Assembly (NCBI GenBank): GCA_963733505.1
Contig: CAVTDW010000003.1
Location: forward strand, 1 to 64,000
DNA from: JALYXV01 sp963733505
Lineage (GTDB): Bacteria > Actinomycetota > Acidimicrobiia > Acidimicrobiales > Palsa-688
Direction of reading: 5' to 3'
DNA: 64,000 nt
The position numbers and the translations under genes are program-made. Shown in pieces: positions 53,854 through 62,821 of this stretch (positions are counted from its first letter, which is position 1; every line of letters begins with the position of its first letter). The notes beneath the pieces were generated by a model. It searched no databases and was not told where the DNA came from. It saw only the letters and a program-made list of their open reading frames with translations.

Positions 53854-54105
53854 ATGAGCCGCCGCGTCGTGGCCGCGGCCGCGGTGGCGGCACTGGTCCT
53901 GGTCATCTCATTGGTCGTGCTGTTCGCCGGCAGTCATCGCAGCGCACCGGCAAATCCGGTCACGGTCCCCACGACCTCGGTTGCGCCACCCGCCGCCGGT
54001 GCGACCACCGTCGCCACCACGCCGACGCAGGCCACCGTGGCGTCCGCACCGGCAGCTCGAACGACCGCTCCCGCCCATGGTGGAAAGGGCAAGAAGAAGA
54101 AGTAA
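53854..54105 (+). CDS. membrane-anchored Thr/Pro/Ala-rich protein
   Basis: An 83-residue protein: MSRRVVAAAAVAALVLVISL, VVLFAGSHRS is a single membrane helix with a basic cytoplasmic end, followed by an extracytoplasmic low-complexity tail (PVTVPTTSVAPPAAGATTVA) and a final KGKKKK. It may be a stand-alone protein or the membrane portion of the preceding kinase separated by a frame change in the 53772-53854 gap, where Arg/Pro-rich linker-like sequence runs. Composition of the tail matches the extracellular linkers of other receptor kinases in this window. Confidence 0.5.
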   Translation: MSRRVVAAAAVAALVLVISLVVLFAGSHRSAPANPVTVPTTSVAPPAAGATTVATTPTQATVASAPAARTTAPAHGGKGKKKK

Positions 54106-54171
54106 GCGGCCATACACTTCGCGAGGTGTCACCTCGCCCCGGTGAGTTGGAGGTCCTGACTCCTCTTGGCG

Positions 54172-55750
54172 ATGGTGGCGGCGAAGGCGATGGCGGCGGA
54201 GCGGTCACCGCCCGCTATCTCGCCCACCACGGCACCGCTCACCCGGCGCGGACCTCGGCGGCGGTGGCCGGTCATGGTCCTGGCGGCGGTGATCGTCGCG
54301 GTCGCCGTCGCGGTCCCCGTTCGAGCCCGGCTGGGCCGCAGCGAGCTGCGCTGGCTGGAGCGCCAATGGGCCCGCTCCCTGGCTGACGACAGCGAGCGGA
54401 CGCACTGCGGAGCAGCGGTTGAAGGGCTACTCCCTGGTTGCCGACGATGCTCGGATCAACACCGCGGTGGCGTCGCTGTATCGCGAGGAGGTGCAGCGTT
54501 TCCGCAGCAGCCGCAGCCGGGTGGGCGCAGCCCTGCTGGTCGATCCGGGCTTGGCCACCGTCCGTTCCGACCTGGTCACGGCCCTTTCCCATCGCAGCGA
54601 CCTCTTGAACCGCGTCGCGGCGTGGTACGAGCATCCCGCCGATGGTCCGGTCCCCCAAAATGCCGACGATCAGACCGCCGGCGACACGATCCGGGTCGAC
54701 CACGCCCTACGCGCCGCCCGGACCCATTGGGGCGAAAAGCAGCCCGAAGCGAGCCATCAAGGCGCCCCGTACACCTCGGCGACTGCCGCCCTGACGGGCC
54801 TGTCCCGCTGGTTCGACCACCCACTAGGGATCTCGCTGCTCGACGTGTCGAACAGTCAACTGTTGCGCCTCGACATCGATGCCAGCCGCAGTGCGCCGGT
54901 CGACGGGATCGCGACCGACGGCGCGGTGGTCGCCCGCCAGGGCTACCTGGCCTACCTCTCCAACGGAAAGATCTGGGCGGTCGCACCGGACGGTTCCGGA
55001 ACGCCCCGCTACCTGGCGACCGGCGACAATCTCTTCCCCGCGACGGCACCCGACGCCATCTGGGTGGAGGATCCGACGAACCTGGCGGTCACCGAGGTCG
55101 ACGGCTCCGGTCGCACGCTCATCGGCCCGATCAGCGTGCCCGGACAGGCAATCGAGGCCACGTCGAAGGGGTTCATCCTGTCACCACCGGATCAACCCGT
55201 GAGCCAAATCTGGGATCGGACGACTCGCCGAGTGTTGTGCACGCTCGGTGCCGGGGCCCCGCCCAGCCCGAGGACGTTGGGCACCAACTCGTTCGCCTAT
55301 TTGCTCGCCACCCAAGGCGACGTCGTGGTGTGGGCCGACACCGTGCCGCAGCTGCATGTGACTGACGCCACGACCTGCAAGGACCGGCAGGTGTTACCTC
55401 CGCAGGCGCAATCGCAGACCCAGGAGGGTTTCGGACCAGTCGTCGCCTTTAGTCCCGACGGTCGAACCCTCGCCGTCACAGGCGCACCTACCACCGCCGA
55501 CGATGGGGCGTACCCGTTCAGCCTGATCGACTTGGAGTCAGGTCGGGTGACCTCCGTTCCGGTGCAGTCCATCCTGGCTATCGACGCCGTTGCCTGGACT
55601 GCCGACGGGACCCGGTTGTTCTGGCTGAGTGGCGGCCAGTTCGGTCAGGCGACCCTCATTGCAACCTGGCGGGTGGGCGACGCCCGATCGCAACCGCTCC
55701 GGGTGGTCGGAATCGCTCTCGGGCCGCAGCTGCTCGTCGTCCCGAAGTAG
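54172..55750 (+). CDS. membrane-anchored beta-propeller-like protein (frameshifted here)
   Basis: The N-terminal frame (ATG at 54172 or 54190) gives a short cytoplasmic part, a membrane helix (VMVLAAVIVAVAVAVPVRAR) and the start of an extracellular coil (SELRWLERQWARSLADDSE). It then shifts by one base near 54400 into AEQRLKGYSLVADDARINTA, TAVASLYREEVQRFRSSRSR, and a long C-terminal domain with propeller-like repeats (LLDVSNSQLLRLDIDASRSA, YLSNGKIWAVAPDGSGTPRY, LFWLSGGQFGQATLI), ending at 55750. Length minus one is a multiple of three, so one inserted base is the simplest explanation. It sits after the kinase and membrane genes and may be an extracytoplasmic sensor or structural protein. Confidence 0.65.
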
Positions 55751-55754
55751 GCCG

Positions 55755-56940
55755 TTACGTGCGTTGCCAGTCCTTCCAGACGGCGTCGTAACCGGCCACT
55801 CGCAGGACCGAGGCGATCTCGCCCGGGGAGCGGGTATCGGCGATCTCGAATTGGGGCTCGGCGTCGCTGACCGATGCGTAGCCGCCGGGCTCGGTATGCG
55901 ATCCGGCCGACATGGTCGTCACGCCGAGGCGGACCAGGGCGTCGCGCAGGTCCGGCGATTCCCGGGTGGACAGGTTGATTCCGACGTCGGGCAGGGCGAT
56001 GCGAAGGGCGCACAACAGCTGCACGAACTCGGCGTCGGTGATCGGATCGGCCGGCTGGAAGCCGCCCGCGGCGGGACGAAGGCGGGGAAGGGCAATGGTG
56101 ACTTCGCAACGCCACCACCGCTTCATCAGTGCCCGGGCGTGGGCCGCAAGGGCGATTGCGTCCGCCCGCCAGTCGCGGTGCAGGCCGAGCAGGGCGCCGA
56201 TGCCAAGGCGGCGCATCCCGGCCGCGGCGCCGCGATCGGGGGCCGCCAGCCGCCAGACGTAGTTGCGCTTCTTGCCCTTCAGGTGCACCGCACCGTACGT
56301 GGAGGGGTCGTAGGTCTCCTGGAACACCGTGAGTCCGTCGCATCCGGCCCGGACCAGCCGCCCGTAGGTCTCGGTGTCCCAGACCTGGACCTCCGCCGAG
56401 AGCTGCGGGACCGTTTGGGCCAGGGCCTCCACGCACTCGACGAGGTAGTTCTTGCTCACCACCCGGGCGTGCTCACCGGCCACCAGCAACAGGTGGCGGA
56501 AGCCCTGCGCACGAAGCACCGCCGCTTCGGCTACGACCTCGTCGACCGAGAGCGTCCGGCGCCGAATGTCGTTGCCGGCCGAGAAACCGCAGTAGGTACA
56601 CACCGACACGCATTCGTTGGAGAGGTACAGGGGGGCATAGAGGCGCACCGTGGGACCGAAGCGGCGGATGGTCGTCGCGTGCGCCAGCTGCGCCAGGTCC
56701 TCGAGGCGGACCGCGGCGGCCGGTGACAGGAGCACGGCGAAGTCCGCCAAGGCGGCGGAGCCGGTTGGCGACCCGCCGCCCGAGCACCCGCTCGACCTCA
56801 GCTACGGCCGCCGGCCCCGAAGCGCCCGCCAGCGCCCGCAAGCCCGCGATGTCGGTGCCGACCACGTCGGCGGCCGCGGTACCCGCAGGGGCGGTGTCGG
56901 GGCGGCTGTCGAGGACCAGAGGAACCGATTGAATCGCCAT
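55755..56940 (-). CDS. thiH: 2-iminoacetate synthase ThiH (frameshifted here)
   Basis: ThiH is a radical-SAM tyrosine lyase giving dehydroglycine (2-iminoacetate) for thiazole formation by ThiG. The radical motif is CVSVCTYCGFSAGNDIRR (CxxxCxYC), preceded by RLYAPLYLSNE, followed by LLVAGEHARVVSKNYLVECV, VFQETYDPSTYGAVHLKGKK, and GIGALLGLHRDWRADAIALA. ATG 56940 overlaps thiG's stop (TGATG), but the frame changes by one base near 56785 (GCTCGGGCGGCGG) between VAEVERVLG and SPTGSAALADFAVLLSPAAA. Many actinobacteria use the oxygen-dependent oxidase ThiO instead; ThiH suggests oxygen-sensitive, perhaps microaerobic, thiazole synthesis. Confidence 0.88.
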
Positions 56941-57713
56941 CAGGCGAGGAAACCCGTCAGCGGCGACGATGCTGACGCCATGCTCGCCGGGGCCGGGAGA
57001 CCGGCCTCATAGGCCATCCGGCCCGCCTCCACCGCCAGGGCAAATGCCCGTCCCATCGCTCGGGGATCGCGAGCCGTACCGATCGCCGTGTTGATCAGCA
57101 CGGCGTCGGCGCCCAGTTCCATGGCCAGCGACGCGTGGCTCGGGGCGCCGATGCCCGCGTCGACCACGACCGGCACCAACGCCTGCTCGATGATGATCTC
57201 CAGCGCCGCCTGCGTCCGCAGCCCCTGATTGGACCCGATCCACGATCCGAGCGGCATGACGGTCGCACACCCCGCCTCCTCCAGCCGCTTGCACAGCACC
57301 GGGTCGGCCGAGCAGTAGGGCAGGACGGTGAATCCCTCGGCCACCAGCGTCTCCGCCGCCAGCAGGGTGTCGATGGGATCGGGCAGCAGGTATCGGGGGT
57401 CGGGCGTGATCTCCAGCTTGATCCAGTCGGGTAGCCCCGCCGCCCGGGCCAGGCGAGCCAAACGCACCGCTTCGGCGGCGTCCACGGCACCGCTGGTGTT
57501 GGTCAACAGCAACACGCCCGAAGCCGGGAGGGCGTCGAGGATGTCCTCGGTCGCGGCCGGATCGATGCGCCGCAGAGCCACCGTGACCATCTCGGTCCAG
57601 CACGCCTCGATCGTGTCGGCCAGCGCCTGGTTGGAGGGGAACTTCCCCGTACCGAGAAAGAGGCGGGAGTGGAACGTCCGCCCTGCAATCACGAGTGGCT
57701 CACTGATGGTCAT
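56940..57713 (-). CDS. thiG: thiazole synthase
   Basis: ThiG condenses deoxyxylulose phosphate, 2-iminoacetate and the ThiS thiocarboxylate to the thiazole phosphate. The 257-residue TIM barrel shows FHSRLFLGTGKFPSNQALAD, the imine lysine in LPDWIKLEITPDPRYLLPDP, VLPYCSADPVLCKRLEEAGC, VMPLGSWIGSNQGLRTQAAL and VPVVVDAGIGAPSHASLAME, all standard. AGGGAG, the last bases of the upstream TPP riboswitch, lies 7 nt before the ATG and serves as ribosome-binding site. The stop overlaps the thiH ATG. The sulfur carrier thiS is at 7661 in this window. Confidence 0.96.
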   Translation of the reverse strand: MTISEPLVIAGRTFHSRLFLGTGKFPSNQALADTIEACWTEMVTVALRRIDPAATEDILDALPASGVLLLTNTSGAVDAAEAVRLARLARAAGLPDWIKLEITPDPRYLLPDPIDTLLAAETLVAEGFTVLPYCSADPVLCKRLEEAGCATVMPLGSWIGSNQGLRTQAALEIIIEQALVPVVVDAGIGAPSHASLAMELGADAVLINTAIGTARDPRAMGRAFALAVEAGRMAYEAGLPAPASMASASSPLTGFLA

Positions 57714-57716
57714 CGA

Positions 57717-57818
57717 TGCGCTCCCTGGCCCGCGTTACCGGACCGGTCGATTGGAGGGTCGCTGGCCGATGGTCTGGTCGCCAGCCTCTCAGCCCGGAGT
57801 CGCCGAGCTCCCCTGCGT
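57717..57818 (-). promoter_or_regulatory. TPP riboswitch controlling thiG-thiH
   Basis: Minus-strand sequence contains the THI-element blocks in order: GGGGAGC (57813-57807), GGGCTGAGAGG around 57795-57785, a stem with GCTGGCGACCAG, ACCCT near 57753, and the TPP-binding second arm CGACCGGTCCGGTAACGCGG, then CCAGGGAGCG. The 3' strand of the closing stem includes AGGGAG (57726-57721), which is also the thiG ribosome-binding site, so ligand binding should hide it and block translation. No similar element was found upstream of thiS-thiE. Confidence 0.85.
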
Positions 57819-57880
57819 CAGCACCAAGTCTAGGCGTCCGCCACCTGAGCATCGCTACCTGCGCCGCTAGGTTGGGTCCG

Positions 57881-58222
57881 ATGCGGTTCTGGACGGTCGA
57901 GGAGGCGAGGGCCTACCTGCCTCGGGTGCGCCAACTCCTCGGTGTGATCCGGGGTGTGGCGACCGGGGCCGCCACATCGGGGAGCAATGGCCACGGCCCC
58001 GTGGGCGCCACCGACGCCGTCCAGGCCGGCCTGGAGGAGCTTCGCGCCGGCGACATCATCCTGCGCGACGCCGAATCGGGGCTCATCGACTTCCACGCCC
58101 GCGGGGGCGACGGCGTCGTCTACCTGCTGTGCTGGCTCGACACCGACGACGACCTGGGGTGGTGGCATCTCCCCGAGGAGGGGTTCGCGGGCCGCAAACC
58201 CCTGCCGAGGGATCCGCCATGA
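57881..58222 (+). CDS. DUF2203 family protein
   Basis: A 113-residue protein with the DUF2203 layout: MRFWTVEEARAYLPRVRQLL at the N-terminus, a helical centre with an acidic/glycine patch (GLEELRAGDIILRDAESGLI), and the conserved DFHARGGDGVVYLLCWLDTD, then DDLGWWHLPEEGFAGRKPL at the C-terminus. Members are small, mostly uncharacterised proteins. ATG 57881 is selected; it diverges from thiG across the riboswitch region. Its TGA overlaps the next gene's ATG, so a small operon with the 30-residue membrane peptide and lpdA is likely. Confidence 0.85.
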   Translation: MRFWTVEEARAYLPRVRQLLGVIRGVATGAATSGSNGHGPVGATDAVQAGLEELRAGDIILRDAESGLIDFHARGGDGVVYLLCWLDTDDDLGWWHLPEEGFAGRKPLPRDPP

Positions 58223-58311
58223 GCACCCGGCGCCTGATCATCGCCGCCCTCGTGACCGGCCTGGCCATCCTCGTGGCGTTCGCCATCCAGGTAACCCTCG
58301 CTGCTCACTAG
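58219..58311 (+). CDS. tiny membrane peptide (30 aa)
   Basis: A 30-residue peptide, MSTRRLIIAALVTGLAILVA, FAIQVTLAAH: a single transmembrane helix with two N-terminal arginines. The ATGA overlap with the DUF2203 stop and its position directly before lpdA (10 bp gap) support translation. Function unknown. Confidence 0.55.
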   Translation: MSTRRLIIAALVTGLAILVAFAIQVTLAAH

Positions 58312-58320
58312 TCTCCAAGC

Positions 58321-59730
58321 GTGCCGCAGCAGTTCGATGTCGTCGTAATCGGAGGAGGGCCGGGTGGTTATGCCGCCGCCCTGCACGGTGCGCAGGCGGG
58401 CCTGAAGATCGCGGTCGTCGAGAAGGACAAGGTGGGCGGGACGTGCCTGCACCGGGGCTGCATCCCCGCCAAGGAGTTCCTCGAGACGGCGTCGGTCTAC
58501 CGGACCGTGATCGGCGCAGGCGAGTTCGGCATCACGGCAACTGCGCCCGGCGAGCGTCCGGTGCTCGACTTCGGGCAGTCGCAGGCCCGCAAGCAGAAGG
58601 TGGTCAACCAGCTCTGGAAGGGCCTGCAAGGCCTCATGAAGAAGCGGGGGATCACGACCTTCTCCGGCACCGGCACCCTCGGCCCGGGCCGCGTCGTCAC
58701 CGTCGACGACGGCACGGAGTTGGTCGGCGACCACGTCATCCTGGCGTCGGGCTCCGTGCCCCGAACCATCCCGGGCTTCGACATCGACGGGGCGGTGGTG
58801 ATGACCTCCGACGAGGTACTGACGCTGGACCGGCTCCCGGAGTCGGCGGTCGTCATCGGCGGTGGGGCCATCGGTTGCGAGTTCGCCTCCATGCTGGGCG
58901 ATCTCGGAACCAAGGTGACCATTCTCGAGGCCCTTCCCAAGCTGTTGCCCGGCTGTGACACCGACGTGGTCGACGTGGTGGCCCGATCGTTCAAGAAGCG
59001 GGGCATCGGTGTTCGCACCGGGGTCGCCGTGCACGGCCACAAGCCCGACGAAGGCGGGTCGGGTACGACCGTCTTGTTCGGCGACGGTGAGGAACTCCAC
59101 GTCGAGGCGGTCGTGATCTCCGTCGGCCGCCGCCCCCTGTCGGCCAACCTGGGGTTGGAGGGCACCGGCGTCGAGGTCGACGAGCGGGGGTTCGTCACGG
59201 TCGACGAGTTCATGCAAACGGGCGAAACGGGCGTATTTGCCGTCGGGGACCTGGTTGCCACCCCGGCGCTGGCGCACGTCGGCTTCGCCGAGGGGGTGCT
59301 GGTGATCGACCAGATCCTGGGCGACGACGTCGTGCCGGTCGACTACGCCAAGGTGCCCTGGTGCATCTACTGCCACCCCGAGGTGGCCTTCGCCGGGTAC
59401 TCCGAGGAGGGGGCCCGTCAAGCCGGCTACGAGGTGCTCACCAAGAAAGATCCCTACGGCGGCAACGGCCGGGCCCTCATCATCGGCGACGCCGAGGGAC
59501 TGGTGAAGGTCATCGCCGAGAAGGGACCCGACGGCCGCGCCGGGCGCATCCTCGGGGTGCACATGGTGGGTCCTTGGGTGACCGAACAGCTGGGTCAGGG
59601 ATACTTGTCGGTCAACTGGGAGGCAACCGTGGCTGACGTAGCCCACTTCATCCAACCGCATCCGACGCTGTCGGAGACCTTCGGCGAGACCGTTTTGGCT
59701 CTGACCGGAAGGGGGTTGCACGTTGGCTGA
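58321..59730 (+). CDS. lpdA: dihydrolipoamide dehydrogenase (E3)
   Basis: LpdA reoxidises the dihydrolipoyl arm of 2-oxoacid dehydrogenase complexes, reducing NAD. The 469-residue protein has FAD motif VVVIGGGPGGYAAALHGAQA, the redox disulfide in GGTCLHRGCIPAKEFLETA (CxxxxC), the NAD motif VVIGGGAIGCEFASMLGDLG, FAVGDLVATPALAHVGFAEG, and the interface His-Glu pair in FIQPHPTLSETFGETVLALT. The start is GTG 58321. The last 8 bp overlap the E2 gene's TTG start. Preceding genes are small and unrelated, but E2, lipB and lipA follow, forming a lipoate-dependent enzyme operon. Confidence 0.95.
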   Translation: MPQQFDVVVIGGGPGGYAAALHGAQAGLKIAVVEKDKVGGTCLHRGCIPAKEFLETASVYRTVIGAGEFGITATAPGERPVLDFGQSQARKQKVVNQLWKGLQGLMKKRGITTFSGTGTLGPGRVVTVDDGTELVGDHVILASGSVPRTIPGFDIDGAVVMTSDEVLTLDRLPESAVVIGGGAIGCEFASMLGDLGTKVTILEALPKLLPGCDTDVVDVVARSFKKRGIGVRTGVAVHGHKPDEGGSGTTVLFGDGEELHVEAVVISVGRRPLSANLGLEGTGVEVDERGFVTVDEFMQTGETGVFAVGDLVATPALAHVGFAEGVLVIDQILGDDVVPVDYAKVPWCIYCHPEVAFAGYSEEGARQAGYEVLTKKDPYGGNGRALIIGDAEGLVKVIAEKGPDGRAGRILGVHMVGPWVTEQLGQGYLSVNWEATVADVAHFIQPHPTLSETFGETVLALTGRGLHVG

Positions 59731-61186
59731 CATCACGATGCCGCAACTCGGCGAGACCGTTACCGAGGGAACGATCACCAAGTGGTTGAAGCAGGTCGGA
59801 GACCCCGTCGCCGAGGACGACGTGCTCTTCGAGGTGTCGACCGACAAGGTCGATTCCGAGGTGCCGTCGCCCGTCACGGGATACATCGCCGAGATCCTGG
59901 TGTCCGAGGGTGAAACGGTCGACGTGGGCACCAAGCTCGCCGTCATCTCGACCGGCGCACCCAGCACCGACGCACCGGCGGCCGGCGAAGCGGAGTCACA
60001 GCCAGAACCCGAGCCGCAACCCGAGCCGACAACCCGAGCCAGCAGCCGAGCGAGAGCAAGAGCGAGAGCCAGAGCCGGAACCCGCCCCGCCACTGCCGCC
60101 CGCCAGCGTGGCGCCGAGTAGCCAACGGCCTCCCGGCGGCAGCCCTGGCAGCCCGGCCAGTCCCGGTGGCGGCGGCGGAACCCGACCGGCCGACGACCGC
60201 CCCCGCAGCGCTCCCGGCAGCGGCTCCAGTAGCGGCTCCGGCGGCGGCGCCAGCAAGGTCCTCTCCCCGGTCGTGCGTCGCCTGATTGCCGAACACGGCC
60301 TCGACGCCTCCCAGATCGAGGGCAGCGGCGCGGGCGGGCGAATCACCCGCGACGACGTCCTGGCCCTCATCGATCGCAAGGGATCACCGACACCGACGCC
60401 GGCACCGAAAGCGGCGCAACGCGCAACCGCCGCCCGCCGCCACCCAACCCCTCGACCCGGTCGCCGCGGGCCAGGACGACACCGTCATCCCCTTCACCAA
60501 CATCCGCCGCCGCACCGCCGAACACATGGTGCGCTCCAAGCACACCTCGGCCCACACGGTGGTCGCCATGGAGATCGACTACTCGGCCGTCGAACTGGTC
60601 CGCCAGGCGGAAAAGGAACGCTTCAAGCAGCACGAGGGCGTCAGCCTCACCTATCTCCCCTTCATCGCCCGGGCCGTCATCGATGCCATCGCCGACTGGC
60701 CCAACATCAACAGCTCGGTCGGCGACGACGCCCTCGTCGTGCACAACCACATCAACTTGGGCGTCGCAGTGGACCTCAACCTCGAGGGCCTCCTGGTCCC
60801 GGTCATCCACGACGCGGGCGACAAGCGCCTGCGCGCCCTGGCCCGAGAAGTCGCCAGCCTGGCGGAGCGGGCCCGCTCCAAGCGCCTGACCATGGACGAC
60901 ATCAGCGGCGGCACCTTCACCCTCACCAACGCCGGCCCCTTCGGCACGCTCTTCACCATCCCGGTCATCAACCAGCCCCAGGTGGCGATCCTCGCCACCG
61001 ACGGGATACGCAAGAAGCCGGTGGTCGTCGAGCTCCCCGACGGCACCGACGCCATCGCCATCCATCCGGTCGGCAACCTCGTCCTTTCCTTCGACCACCG
61101 GGCGATCGACGGGGCCTACGCCTCGGTGTTCATGCGCGACATCAAGGACAGCCTCGAGACACCGGGACTGGTCCACGGAGCTATGA
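59723..61186 (+). CDS. dihydrolipoyl acyltransferase (E2) of a 2-oxoacid dehydrogenase complex (frameshifted here)
   Basis: E2 carries acyl groups on lipoyl-lysine. The N-terminal frame from TTG 59723 holds the lipoyl domain (lysine in LFEVSTDKVDSEVPSPVTGY). After a frame change in a Pro/Glu/Arg repeat (about 60010-60075) comes the subunit-binding domain (SPVVRRLIAEHGLDASQIEG), then a second change near 60400-60470 leads to the catalytic domain (VIPFTNIRRRTAEHMVRSKH ... NLVLSFDHRAIDGAYASVFM, with the catalytic HxxxD). A third, near 61162, restores ...RDWSTEL and the stop at 61184-61186, overlapping lipB's ATG (ATGA). Total length is a multiple of three, consistent with three single insertions. 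A succinyltransferase role is likely but not decidable. Confidence 0.85.
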
Positions 61187-61962
61187 CGCTGCGGATCCGC
61201 TGGCTCGGCCGGGTCCGCTACCAGGACGCCCTGGCGCTCCAGCGGGCCTTGTTCCGCGGCGGTCCCGACGCCGACGACTGGCTTCTGCTCCTCGAACACG
61301 ACCACGTCTACACCATGGGTGTCCGGGCCCGGGCCGAGCACGTGTTGGTGGACCCGACGACCGTCGGCGCCGAGCTGGTCAAGGCCGATCGGGGCGGCGA
61401 CGTCACCTACCACGGTCCGGGTCAGCTGACGGGCTACCCCGTCCGCTCGGTCCCGATCGGGCCACGTGCCACCCCCGACTACGTCCACGGCCTCGAGCAG
61501 CTCATCATCGACGTCCTGTCCGACCTGGGCCTACCCGGTGCCGGTCGGCTCCCCGAAGCACCCGGGGTGTGGGTGGGCGACCGCAAGATCTGCGCCATCG
61601 GGGTCCGACTCTCCCGGGGCCGGTCGATGCACGGCTTCGCCCTCAACGTCGACACCGACCTGAGCTACTTCGGCCACATCGTCCCCTGCGGCATCACCGA
61701 CAAAGGGGTCACGTCGCTGGCCGCCGAGGGCATCGACGTGTCGATGCGCCAGGTCGTCGATGCAGTCGCCGAGCGCGCCGCACAGCAATGGGGGGAAGAA
61801 GACCTCCCCGGGTGCGGCGACCGTCGAGCGGCAGGATGTCGCCTGGCGCGTCCGCCCCGAGGATCTCTCCGCCTTCACCCGGGGAACCGGAACTCCAGGA
61901 CGAATGCTCGGACGGCTCAGCGACGCCGGCGTCGATGCCGCCGCCACCCATGCCATCGGTGA
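61183..61962 (+). CDS. lipB: lipoyl(octanoyl) transferase
   Basis: LipB moves the octanoyl group from acyl carrier protein to lipoyl domains. Recognisable blocks are LRIRWLGRVRYQDALALQRA, LLLLEHDHVYTMGVRARAEH, RGGDVTYHGPGQLTGYPVRS (conserved GG-D-TYHGPGQ-GYP), GRKICAIG-type VGDRKICAIGVRLSRGRSMH and GFALNVDTDLSYFGHIVPCG with the catalytic Cys, then ITDKGVTSL. ATG 61183 overlaps the E2 stop. The C-terminus from about residue 205 (after AQQWG) becomes Arg-rich, while another frame in the same bases continues protein-like into lipA; a six-G run at 61790-61795 is suspect. The true end of LipB is therefore uncertain. Confidence 0.88.
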   Translation: MTLRIRWLGRVRYQDALALQRALFRGGPDADDWLLLLEHDHVYTMGVRARAEHVLVDPTTVGAELVKADRGGDVTYHGPGQLTGYPVRSVPIGPRATPDYVHGLEQLIIDVLSDLGLPGAGRLPEAPGVWVGDRKICAIGVRLSRGRSMHGFALNVDTDLSYFGHIVPCGITDKGVTSLAAEGIDVSMRQVVDAVAERAAQQWGEEDLPGCGDRRAAGCRLARPPRGSLRLHPGNRNSRTNARTAQRRRRRCRRHPCHR

Positions 61963-62821
61963 GCGCAAGCCGGTGTGGTTGCGGGCCAAGGCGGACATGG
62001 GATCCGACTACCGGGCCCTCAAGCACACCATGCGGTCCCTCGAACTGGTCACGGTCTGCGAGGAAGCGGGCTGTCCCAACATCTACCAGTGCTGGGCCGA
62101 GGGAACGGCGACGTTCATGATCAACGGCGACCGCTGCACCCGAGCCTGCGGGTTCTGCCTGGTGGACACCCGCAAACCGGAACCCATCGACGAGTCCGAG
62201 GCAGGGCGTGTCGCCCAAGCGGTGGGTCAACTGGGCTTGGCCTATGCCGTGGTGACCGCCGTGGCCCGCGACGATCTGTCCGACGGCGGAGCGGCCGCGT
62301 TCGCGGCGACCATCGAGGCCATCCACCGCCAGTGCCCCGGCACCACCGTCGAGGTCCTTATCCCCGACTGCCGGGGGGACCCATCCGCGCTGAAGCGAAT
62401 CTTCGACGCCGGGCCGGAGGTGCTCAACCACAACATCGAAACCGTCGCCCGGCTCCAACGGGCGGTTCGCCCCTCGGCGTCGTACGCCCGCAGCCTGGCG
62501 GTGCTCGCCCGGGCCAAGGCGGCCGGACTGACCACCAAGTCGGGCCTCATCCTGGGCATGGGCGAAACCGAAGCCGAGGTCACCGGTGCCCTCGCCGACC
62601 TCCACGGGGTGGGCTGCGACATCGTGACCATCGGCCAGTACCTCCGACCGACCGCAGCGCACCTGCCGGTCGTGCGGTGGTGGGCCCCGGAGGAGTTCGA
62701 CCGGCTCAAGGTGATCGGCGAGATGCTCGGCATTCCCCACATCGAGGCGTCGCCGCTCACCCGCAGCAGCTACCACGCCCGCCAAGCCGCAGCAGCCGTG
62801 GCCGTGGGATCGTGTTCGTGA
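61904..62821 (+). CDS. lipA: lipoyl synthase
   Basis: LipA is a radical-SAM enzyme inserting two sulfurs into the octanoyl chain. The auxiliary cluster CEEAGCPNIYQC and the radical-SAM cysteines in CTRACGFCLVDTRKPEPIDE (CxxxCxxC) are intact; ARDDLSDGGAAAFAATIEAI, EVLIPDCRGDPSALKRIFDA, NHNIETVARLQRAVRPSASY and GLILGMGETEAEV follow. The C-terminal SPLTRSSYHA has the conserved RSSY. ATG 61904 gives 305 residues, near normal; the frame is open to 61760 and may be used if lipB and lipA are joined. Its TGA overlaps the M24 peptidase GTG start. Confidence 0.94.
   Translation: MLGRLSDAGVDAAATHAIGERKPVWLRAKADMGSDYRALKHTMRSLELVTVCEEAGCPNIYQCWAEGTATFMINGDRCTRACGFCLVDTRKPEPIDESEAGRVAQAVGQLGLAYAVVTAVARDDLSDGGAAAFAATIEAIHRQCPGTTVEVLIPDCRGDPSALKRIFDAGPEVLNHNIETVARLQRAVRPSASYARSLAVLARAKAAGLTTKSGLILGMGETEAEVTGALADLHGVGCDIVTIGQYLRPTAAHLPVVRWWAPEEFDRLKVIGEMLGIPHIEASPLTRSSYHARQAAAAVAVGSCS

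Noticed and set aside
61183..61962. Natural E2-LipB fusion protein
   Set aside because: The next frame restores a typical E2 C-terminus and an ATGA overlap, so a single inserted base is the simpler explanation.
59910..62120. Very long open frame across E2, lipB and lipA
   Set aside because: Mostly His/Arg/Pro/Gly-rich shadow sequence; only the subunit-binding segment of E2 is real in this frame, reached through frameshifts.
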